From DASZFV01 sp035549075 (GTDB lineage Bacteria; Myxococcota_A; Polyangia; Fen-1088): a DNA stretch of 64,000 bases. The position numbers and the translations under genes are program-made. The stretch lies in the NCBI GenBank assembly GCA_035549075.1, contig DASZRT010000031.1, positions 5,448-69,447 of the forward strand, read 5' to 3'. The notes beneath the pieces are model-generated. The model saw only the letters and a list, made by a program, of their open reading frames with translations. It did not search any database and was not told the DNA's origin. The stretch's first letter is position 1. Each line of letters begins with the position of its first letter. Positions 58,318-64,000 of this stretch are shown here, piece after piece.

Positions 58318-60546
58318 GTGAAAAACGCCAGAATCGCGCCCGTGCCGGACGGGATCTACCTCGATCACAACGCGACGGCGCCCGTGCGCCCCGAGGTTGC
58401 CGACGCCGTGGCGCACGCGCTCCGCGCGGGGTGGGGGAACGCTTCGAGCACGCACGCCGCGGGGCGGGCCGCGCGCGCGGCCGTCGAGGCGGCGCGCGCC
58501 GAGGTCGCGGCGCTGCTCGGCGTCGGCGCCGACGAGATCGTCTTCACGTCGGGCGGCACCGAGGCGAACAACCTCGCCGTGCGCGGGCTCGCGCGGGCGC
58601 ACGTCGTGTCGTCGGCGCTCGAGCATCCGTCGGTGCGAGGCGCGCTCGCCGAAAGCGGCGTCGCCGTGACAAACGTCGAGCTCGGTACGGGCGGCGCGAT
58701 CTCGCCCGCGGCGCTGCGCGCGGCGATGCGGCCCGAGACGGCGTTCGTGACGCTCGCGGCGGTGAACCACGAGCTCGGGAACGCGGTCGACCTCGCGACG
58801 CTCGCCGCCGTCGCGCACGAACGCGGCGCCGTCTTTCACGCCGACGTCGTGCAGGCCGCGGCGTGGGGCGCGCTCGAGCTCGCGGCCGCCGGCGTCGACG
58901 CCGCGTCGGTGTCGGCGCACAAGCTCGGCGGCCCGCAGGGCGTGGGCGCGCTCTACGTGCGGCGCGGGCTCGATCCGGCGCCGCTCGTCGTCGGCGGCCA
59001 TCAGGAGCACGACCGCCGCGCCGGCACCGAGAACGTGCCCGGCATCGTCGGCTTCGGCGTCGCCGCGCGGCTCGCGCGCCTCGAACGAGACCAGAGCGCT
59101 TCGCGCGTCGCGGCGCTGCGCGACCGCCTCGAGACGAAGCTGCTGGCGATCCCCGGCGCGCGCCTCAACGGCGCTCGCGCGTCGCGCGCGCCCGGCACCC
59201 TCAACGTCGCCTTCGCGGGCGCGCCCGGTCCGCTGGTCGCGATCGCGCTCGACCTCGAGGACGTCTGCGTCGCGACGGGCGCGGCGTGCACCTCGGGCTC
59301 GCTCGCGCCGTCGGCCGTCTTGCTGGCGCTCGGCCAGTCGCCGCGCGAGGCCGGCGAGGCCGTGCGCTTCAGCCTGGGCCGCGAGACGACCGCCGCCGAG
59401 ATCGATCGCGTCGCGGCGCTCGTGCCCGAGATCGTCGCGCGCCTCCGCGGCGAAGCGCGATCCGCGCCGGTTCGTCCGAAGGAGCGGGTCGTCGTGGCCA
59501 TGTCGGGCGGCGTCGATTCGTCGACGGCGGCGGCGTTGCTCGTCGAGCGCGGCTACGACGTCGTCGGCGCGACGCTCAAGCTTTACGACGCGCGCGGCAC
59601 CTCGGCCGCCGTGGGCCGCTGCTGCGGCCCGCGCGACATCGCCGACGCCCGCGCGACCGCCGCGGCGCTCGGCATCCCGCACTACGTGATCGACGAGAGC
59701 TCCGCCTTCCACGACGCCGTCATCGACGACTTCGTCGCCGAGCACCGCGCGGGCCGCACGCCGAACCCGTGCGTGCGCTGCAACGAGAAGCTCAAGTTCG
59801 GCCCGCTGCTCGCGTTCGCCGACGCCGTGGGCGCGAGTGCGCTCGCGACCGGCCACTACGCGCGCCTCGTCGACGGCGACCCCGGCGCCGCGCCCGCGCT
59901 CGCGCGCGCCGTCGACGCGCAGAAGGACCAGTCGTACTTCCTGTTCGGCGTGCGCCCCGAGCTGTTCGCGCGCGTGCGCTTCCCGCTGGGCGGCCTCACG
60001 AAGGCCGAGGTCCGCGACCACGCGCGCCGTCTCGCCGTGCCCAACGCCGACAAGGCCGAATCGCAGGAGATCTGTTTCATCCCCGACGGCGATCACAAGG
60101 CGTTCGTCGAGGCGCGCGGCGGCGCCGGCGCCACGGGCGCGATCGTCGACGACGCGACCGGCGACGTCGTCGCCCCGCACACAGGCACGCACCACTTCAC
60201 GATCGGCCAGCGCCGCGGCCTGCCCGGCGGCGCCGCCGATCGCCGCTTCGTCCTGCGCATCGACGCCGCCACCGGCACTGTCCACGTCGGCCCCCGCGAC
60301 CGCCTCGCGCGCACCGCCTTGCGCGTCGCCGACGTCCGCTGGCTCGGCTCGTCGCCGCGCGATCGCCTGCGCTGCGCCGTCCAGATCCGCCACCACGCCG
60401 CACCCGCGCTCGGCTGGGTGTCGCCGTCGGCCGACGGCGCCGTCGACGTCGAGCTCGACGATCCGGCGTTCGGCGTCGCCCCGGGCCAGGCCGCCGTCTT
60501 CTACGACACCGCCGACCGCGTGCTCGGCGGCGGCTGGATCGCTTAG
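58318..60546 (+). CDS. mnmA: Cysteine desulfurase - tRNA 2-thiouridylase (NifS/IscS-MnmA) fusion
   Basis: The product has 742 aa. Residues ~10-385 are a class V PLP cysteine desulfurase: IYLDHNATAPVRPEV, TSGGTEANNLAV, HADVVQAAAWG, the PLP lysine K202 in SAHKLGGPQG and the persulfide Cys C324 in TGAACTSGS. Residues ~390-742 are complete MnmA: PP-loop SGGVDSS (396-402), NPCVRCN with C485 and ESQEICFIPDGDH with C586, GTHHFTIGQRRGLP and the C-terminal barrel. MnmA thiolates U34 of tRNA Lys, Glu and Gln. The fusion would pass persulfide directly, without TusA-E relays. No frameshift or stop lies at the junction. GTG 58318 has no ribosome site; GTG 58339 is an alternative. Confidence 0.95.
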   Translation: MKNARIAPVPDGIYLDHNATAPVRPEVADAVAHALRAGWGNASSTHAAGRAARAAVEAARAEVAALLGVGADEIVFTSGGTEANNLAVRGLARAHVVSSALEHPSVRGALAESGVAVTNVELGTGGAISPAALRAAMRPETAFVTLAAVNHELGNAVDLATLAAVAHERGAVFHADVVQAAAWGALELAAAGVDAASVSAHKLGGPQGVGALYVRRGLDPAPLVVGGHQEHDRRAGTENVPGIVGFGVAARLARLERDQSASRVAALRDRLETKLLAIPGARLNGARASRAPGTLNVAFAGAPGPLVAIALDLEDVCVATGAACTSGSLAPSAVLLALGQSPREAGEAVRFSLGRETTAAEIDRVAALVPEIVARLRGEARSAPVRPKERVVVAMSGGVDSSTAAALLVERGYDVVGATLKLYDARGTSAAVGRCCGPRDIADARATAAALGIPHYVIDESSAFHDAVIDDFVAEHRAGRTPNPCVRCNEKLKFGPLLAFADAVGASALATGHYARLVDGDPGAAPALARAVDAQKDQSYFLFGVRPELFARVRFPLGGLTKAEVRDHARRLAVPNADKAESQEICFIPDGDHKAFVEARGGAGATGAIVDDATGDVVAPHTGTHHFTIGQRRGLPGGAADRRFVLRIDAATGTVHVGPRDRLARTALRVADVRWLGSSPRDRLRCAVQIRHHAAPALGWVSPSADGAVDVELDDPAFGVAPGQAAVFYDTADRVLGGGWIA

Positions 60547-60962
60547 CTTCCCGCGCCGGAAACAGCGGCGGCGACGACCTGGCGGCCGGTCGTGTTGCGG
60601 TCGCGCGTGCGGACGGCGTCGATGGCCTCTTCGAGCTCGCCCTTGTCGAGGAAGATGCCGTGGCAAGTGCCGCAGTAGTCGACGTGCACCGCGCCGAGGA
60701 CGACCTCGGACAGCGTGCCCGTGCACGCGGGGCAGGGCGCCTTGTTGGGCGTCGGCACGGGCGGCGGGCCCGACGACCCCGTGAGCAGCCCGCGCAGCCG
60801 CGCGAGCTCGGCCTCGGGCAGCTTGGCCGCGCGCGTGATCTCGCCGCGGTCGAGCCACAAGCCGCCACACTTCGGGCACAGATCGACCTCGAGCCCCTGG
60901 AAGAGCGCCTTGTCGAGGATCGAGTTGCACTTCACGCAGCAGAGGTTCGTCGATTCGGCCAT
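60543..60962 (-). CDS. Double zf-TFIIB zinc-ribbon protein
   Basis: The product has 139 aa. Two copies of a zf-TFIIB-like zinc ribbon occur: CCVKCNSILDKALFQGLEVDLCPKCGGLWLDRGE and CPACTGTLSEVVLGAVHVDYCGTCHGIFLDKGE, each with CxxC/CxxC and the typical LD(R/K)GE ending. A Pro-rich linker joins them, and a short tail rich in Arg, Thr and Ala follows. The family is usually annotated only as zinc ribbon, with unknown partners. It converges with the fusion gene, with overlapping stop codons, and is divergent from rnc. Confidence 0.83.
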   Translation of the reverse strand: MAESTNLCCVKCNSILDKALFQGLEVDLCPKCGGLWLDRGEITRAAKLPEAELARLRGLLTGSSGPPPVPTPNKAPCPACTGTLSEVVLGAVHVDYCGTCHGIFLDKGELEEAIDAVRTRDRNTTGRQVVAAAVSGAGS

Positions 60963-60971
60963 AACGACGGC

Positions 60972-61001
60972 ATACTACCCGCTTGGTGCCATGACCATCA
61001 A
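60972..61001 (-). promoter_or_regulatory. Promoter of the zinc-ribbon gene, overlapping the rnc start
   Basis: On the minus strand TTGATG (61001-60996) and TAGTAT (60977-60972) are 18 nt apart, nine bases before ATG 60962. The opposite strand carries TACTAC (60973-60978), 12 nt before rnc ATG 60991, so the two starts share the same box. Confidence 0.42.
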
Positions 61002-61710
61002 GGAGCCAAACCCGTACGCCGATTTGGAGGCACAGCTGGGCCACGCCTTCGCCGATCGCGCGCTCTGTGAGGCGGCGCTCACGCACAAATCGTGGCTCAA
61101 CGAGGCCCAGGACGCGGGGCGCACCGACAACGAGCGGCTCGAGTTCCTGGGCGACGCCGTGCTCGCGCTCATCGTGAGCGACCTCCTCATGCGCCGCTTC
61201 CCCGAGCGCTCCGAGGGCGAGCTGTCGAAGGCGCGCGCCGTCATCGTCAGCGAGGCCGGGCTCTCGCGCACGGCGGCCGCGATCAACCTCGGCCAGTGGA
61301 TCTTCCTCGGGCGCGGCGAGGACTCGGCGGGCGGGCGTGCCAAGCCGTCGATCCTCTCGGACGCGCTCGAGGCGATCATGGGCGCCGTGTACCTCGACGG
61401 CGGGCTCGCGCCGGCGCGCGTCGTCGCCGAAAAGTTGTTCGGCGCCGCGCTGGTCGACGCGTCGACGCAGACGCGCTTCGACTACAAGTCGCGGCTGCAA
61501 GAGCGGTCGCAGGCGCTGCTCCAGGCGACGCCGCAGTACCGCGTCGTCGGACAAGAAGGCCCCGACCACGACCGCCGCTTCTCGGTCGCGATCTCGCTCG
61601 CGGGCAAAGAGTACGGGCGCGCGACGGGCCGCTCGAAGAAAGAGGCCGAGCAGAACGCCGCGGCGCTCGCGCTCGAGGCGCTCGACGCGCCGGGCGGCGG
61701 CGCGCCGTGA
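60991..61710 (+). CDS. rnc: Ribonuclease III
   Basis: The product has 239 aa. The RNase III signature ERLEFLGDAVL is followed by LSKARAVIVSEAGLSRTAAAINLG, the catalytic-Glu region LSDALEAIMGAVYLDGG and a C-terminal dsRNA-binding domain (DYKSRLQERSQALLQATPQYRVV, KKEAEQNAAALALEAL). It processes rRNA precursors and structured mRNAs. The start at ATG 60991 fits the family's N-terminus. It overlaps the next gene by GTGA. Confidence 0.96.
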   Translation: MTIKEPNPYADLEAQLGHAFADRALCEAALTHKSWLNEAQDAGRTDNERLEFLGDAVLALIVSDLLMRRFPERSEGELSKARAVIVSEAGLSRTAAAINLGQWIFLGRGEDSAGGRAKPSILSDALEAIMGAVYLDGGLAPARVVAEKLFGAALVDASTQTRFDYKSRLQERSQALLQATPQYRVVGQEGPDHDRRFSVAISLAGKEYGRATGRSKKEAEQNAAALALEALDAPGGGAP

Positions 61711-63119
61711 GCGAGCTTCCATCGTTCCGCGGACGCGTCCCCGATGACGTGCTCGCGCTCGCGCGCAAGCTGAACGCGCGCGGGTTCCAGGCCCACCTCG
61801 TGGGTGGGGGCGTGCGCGACATGATCATCGGGCGCCCACCGTCCGACTTCGATCTCGCGACCGACGCGCGGCCCGAGCAGGTGCTCGAGCTGTTCGGACG
61901 CTCGTTCGCGATCCCCACGGGGCTGCAGCACGGCACGGTGACCGTCCTCACGAGCGGCGATCCGGCGACGCGCAAGTCGGTCGAGGTCACGACGTTCCGA
62001 GGAGAGGGCGCGTACCTCGACGGGCGGCGGCCGTCGTCGGTGACGTACGTGTCGACGCTCGACGAGGATCTCTCGCGCCGCGACTTCACGATGAACGCCA
62101 TCGCCTACGATCCGCTGGCCGATCGCGTGACCGATCCGTTCGGCGGGCAGGCGGACCTCGCGCGCAGGCTCATCCGCGCCGTCGGCGATCCCGAGGCGCG
62201 CTTCCGCGAGGACGGCTTGCGGCCCATGCGCGCCGTGCGGCAAGCGGCGCAGCTGGGCTTCGACGTCGACGGGCCGACGCTCGACGCGATCCGCCCGACG
62301 CTCGACGTGTTCGCCAAGGTCTCGGCCGAGCGCGTGCGCGACGAGATGCTCAAGCTCCTCGGGTCGCCCAAGCCGTCGGTCGGGCTCGAGCTCATGCGGC
62401 GCACGGGGCTGCTCGAGGCCGTGCTGCCCGAGATCCTCGAGGGCGTCGGCTGCACGCAGAACCGCTTCCACAAGCACGACGTCTACGGCCACACGCTGGC
62501 CGTCGTCGACGCGACCCGCGGCGACGCCATCGTGCGCCTCGGCGCGCTGTTGCACGACGTCGGCAAGCCGCGCGCGCGTCAACCGCGCGAGGGCGCCCCC
62601 GGCGAGTTCAGCTTCTTCAAGCACGAGTACGTCGGCAAGGACATGGCCGACGCGATCTGCCGGCGCTGGAAGCTGTCGACGGCCGACCGCGCGCGCATCG
62701 TCGCGATGGTCGAGCACCACATGTTCTTCTACACGCCCGACTGGACGGACGGCACCGTGCGCCGCTTCGTGCGCCGCGTGGGCAACGAGACGCTCGACGC
62801 GCTCTTCGCGCTGCGCGAAGGCGACGTCGCGGGGCGCGGCTTCGAGGAAGATCCCGAGCGCGAGCTCGGCGAGCTGCGGAGGCGCATCGCCGAGGTCGCC
62901 GCCTCGGACGCGGCGCTGCGCGTGACCGACCTCGTGATCGACGGCAAAGACATCATGCGCGTGCTCGCGCTGCCGCCGGGCCGCGAGATCCGCGACGTGC
63001 TCGAATGGTTGCTCGAGCGCGTGCTCGACGATCCTTCGCTCAACGACCGCGAGAAGCTCGAGGCGCTCTTGCCTGAAGCGCTCGCCGCGGCGCGCGCCGC
63101 CAAAGTCAAAGCGAGCTGA
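61707..63119 (+). CDS. cca: CCA-adding-type tRNA nucleotidyltransferase with HD domain
   Basis: The product has 470 aa with a GTG start overlapping rnc. Class II nucleotidyltransferase motifs: HLVGGGVRDMIIGRPPSDFDLATDARPEQV (GG and DxD), RRDFTMNAIAYD, GGQADLARRLIRAVGDPEARFREDGLRPMRAVRQAAQLGF. An HD-type domain follows: HDVYGHTLAVVDA, LGALLHDVGKPRAR and MVEHHMFFY. Together these indicate a CCA-adding enzyme or bacterial poly(A) polymerase-like protein; length and HD domain favour CCA-adding. With rnc it forms an RNA-processing pair. Confidence 0.88.
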   Translation: MSELPSFRGRVPDDVLALARKLNARGFQAHLVGGGVRDMIIGRPPSDFDLATDARPEQVLELFGRSFAIPTGLQHGTVTVLTSGDPATRKSVEVTTFRGEGAYLDGRRPSSVTYVSTLDEDLSRRDFTMNAIAYDPLADRVTDPFGGQADLARRLIRAVGDPEARFREDGLRPMRAVRQAAQLGFDVDGPTLDAIRPTLDVFAKVSAERVRDEMLKLLGSPKPSVGLELMRRTGLLEAVLPEILEGVGCTQNRFHKHDVYGHTLAVVDATRGDAIVRLGALLHDVGKPRARQPREGAPGEFSFFKHEYVGKDMADAICRRWKLSTADRARIVAMVEHHMFFYTPDWTDGTVRRFVRRVGNETLDALFALREGDVAGRGFEEDPERELGELRRRIAEVAASDAALRVTDLVIDGKDIMRVLALPPGREIRDVLEWLLERVLDDPSLNDREKLEALLPEALAAARAAKVKAS

Positions 63120-63121
63120 GC

Positions 63122-63802
63122 TCAGCCGCGCAACGCCGCGACGAACGCCTGGGCCGAGGTCGCCGTCGACGTCTCGCGCGTCGGCAGCTCGGGCTGGCCC
63201 AGCAGCTCGGTGCGACGGCGCACGACGGTCGCCTCGGGATCGACGAGCGAGATGACCTCGATGGCCGAGGCGGCGTTGCCCGCCTCGGGCAGCGCGGGCG
63301 GCGTCGGGCCCGTCGCGATCACCGACAGCACGGCCGGCAGCGGCACGCGCAGCCTGCGCACGCGCCCGCCGCCGCGCACGGTGACCTCGACGCCGCCGTC
63401 GACGATGGGGCCGACCTCTTCGACGCACGCGACGTGAACGGCGCCCAGCTGACGCGCGAGCGCGGCCGGCGTCGCGTCGAGGCCGTCGTCCTCGGAGCGC
63501 GCCGGCGCGAGCACGAGGTCGGCGCCGACGCGCTTGATCGCCGTCGCGAGCGCCTGGCCCAGCGTGTGGAAGTCTGCCGAGCCGAAGTCTTCGCCGACGA
63601 CGCGCACGGCGCGCGACACGCCGGCGGCGAGCGCGCGCCGCAGCGGCGCCTCGTCGGCCATGAGGCCGGGCAGCACGGCCGTCACGGCATGACCGTCCCC
63701 GAGCCCGCGCGCCGCGACGAGCGCGGCGACGTCGTCGGCGCCGAGCGAGAACGCGGCCGCGTCGCGCGTGCGCGGCGCGTGGAGACAAACGATGACCTTC
63801 AC
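63122..63802 (-). CDS. Electron transfer flavoprotein beta-subunit-like protein
   Basis: The product has 226 aa from GTG 63802, shorter than typical ETF-beta (~250 aa). ETF-beta features: VIVCLHAPRTRD start, VTAVLPGLMADEAPLRRALAAGVSRAVRV (the LRxALAxG region), VGADLVLAPARSEDDGLDATPAALARQLGAVHVACVEEV and LPAVLSVIATGPTPPALP. It would carry electrons from acyl-CoA or similar dehydrogenases. The alpha subunit is not visible in the window. The GTG overlaps the upstream gene's stop as GTGA. Confidence 0.85.
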   Translation of the reverse strand: MKVIVCLHAPRTRDAAAFSLGADDVAALVAARGLGDGHAVTAVLPGLMADEAPLRRALAAGVSRAVRVVGEDFGSADFHTLGQALATAIKRVGADLVLAPARSEDDGLDATPAALARQLGAVHVACVEEVGPIVDGGVEVTVRGGGRVRRLRVPLPAVLSVIATGPTPPALPEAGNAASAIEVISLVDPEATVVRRRTELLGQPELPTRETSTATSAQAFVAALRG

Positions 63803-64000
63803 GAGCCGCCTCCGGGCGCGAGCGCGGGCAGCGCCGCCGCGAGCTCGTCCCACGGCGCGCCGGCCTCAGCGCGCCTGACGACGTCGGCGCGCCCGAAGGC
63901 CGCGGCGTCGGACGCCGACGAAACCGCGACGCCGATGCGCGCGCGCGGCGACGCCGCGACGACGCTCGCGGCCGCCTCGACGCCCAGCACGCCGGCGGGC
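63799..64000 (-). CDS. 3' end of a gene upstream of the ETF-beta-like gene (partial)
   Basis: About 66 residues are seen; the frame stays open to the window edge, so the 5' end is outside. The end is Ala/Val-rich: VEAAASVVAASPRARIGVAVSSASDAAAFGRADVVRRAE, with WDELAAALPALAPGGGS at the C-terminus. I do not recognise the family. The GTGA overlap with the ETF-beta-like gene implies one operon. Confidence 0.6.
   Translation of the reverse strand, partial: PAGVLGVEAAASVVAASPRARIGVAVSSASDAAAFGRADVVRRAEAGAPWDELAAALPALAPGGGS

Noticed and set aside
57772..61722. 1316-codon open frame on the minus strand opposite the desulfurase-MnmA fusion and rnc
   Set aside because: Composition is Arg/Ala-rich without motifs, and it overlaps four well-supported genes.

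Overview
The window is about 64 kb of very GC-rich chromosomal DNA with dense, mostly short-spaced genes. It suggests a Myxococcota-type (Polyangia/Myxococcales-like) deltaproteobacterium. The evidence is a tandem eukaryote-like Ser/Thr kinase, two PilZ proteins, a protein ending in a domain resembling the Myxococcus MXAN_5187 C-terminus, many Gly/Thr-, Pro- or Cys-rich lipoproteins, two ECF sigma/anti-sigma modules, a MopE-like motif and fused MFS/spermidine-synthase proteins. The lineage is inferred from gene content only. I see no tRNA, rRNA, IS element, phage gene or CRISPR array. The long ORFs antisense to real genes are high-GC shadows.

Layout. 1-5.9 kb: the 3' end of a secreted beta-helix protein, a PQQ-propeller lipoprotein and, convergent to it, a two-kinase-domain protein. 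5.9-9.9 kb: coaBC, an all-helical hypothetical, a family-4 uracil-DNA glycosylase and a lipoprotein. 9.9-15.5 kb (minus): a coupled catabolic operon of P5C-type aldehyde dehydrogenase, two class III aminotransferases and 3-oxoacid CoA-transferase A and B. 15.6-17 kb: an HU-like protein and a variant adenosine-deaminase-like protein. 17-25 kb: a vWA lipoprotein, then an ECF sigma/FecR-TPR/envelope-protein operon divergent from a shrunken RND-like membrane protein and a lipoprotein. 25.1-29.8 kb: two divergent sulfatase-superfamily proteins without the canonical CxPxR site. 29.9-38.7 kb: PilZ-TM protein, PfkB-like kinase, MFS-spermidine synthase-TPR protein, ECF sigma with ZAS anti-sigma and a DUF4097-like protein, then a metallophosphoesterase. 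38.7-46.1 kb: a TPR protein, a TolC-like protein, a hotdog thioesterase, YgfZ, an unlisted 50-aa basic protein and mutS. 46.1-55.2 kb: DUF882 peptidase, two lineage-specific proteins, PilZ, a Cache-like sensor, NamZ, nadD, a DUF2520 protein and an exported protein. 55.3-64 kb: HEAT and PQQ-HEAT proteins, a thioredoxin-like [2Fe-2S] protein, a cysteine desulfurase-MnmA fusion, a zf-TFIIB protein, RNase III, a CCA-type nucleotidyltransferase and part of an ETF-beta operon.

The most notable points are: the NifS-MnmA fusion, which places sulfur donor and tRNA thiolase in one chain; the reduced RND protein facing an ECF/FecR operon across overlapping divergent promoters; a recurring promoter layout in which the -10 box lies only 6-9 nt from the start codon, implying leaderless or near-leaderless mRNAs; palindromic intergenic repeats, including one inside an anti-sigma gene; and variant active sites in the PfkB, adenosine-deaminase-like and sulfatase-like proteins.
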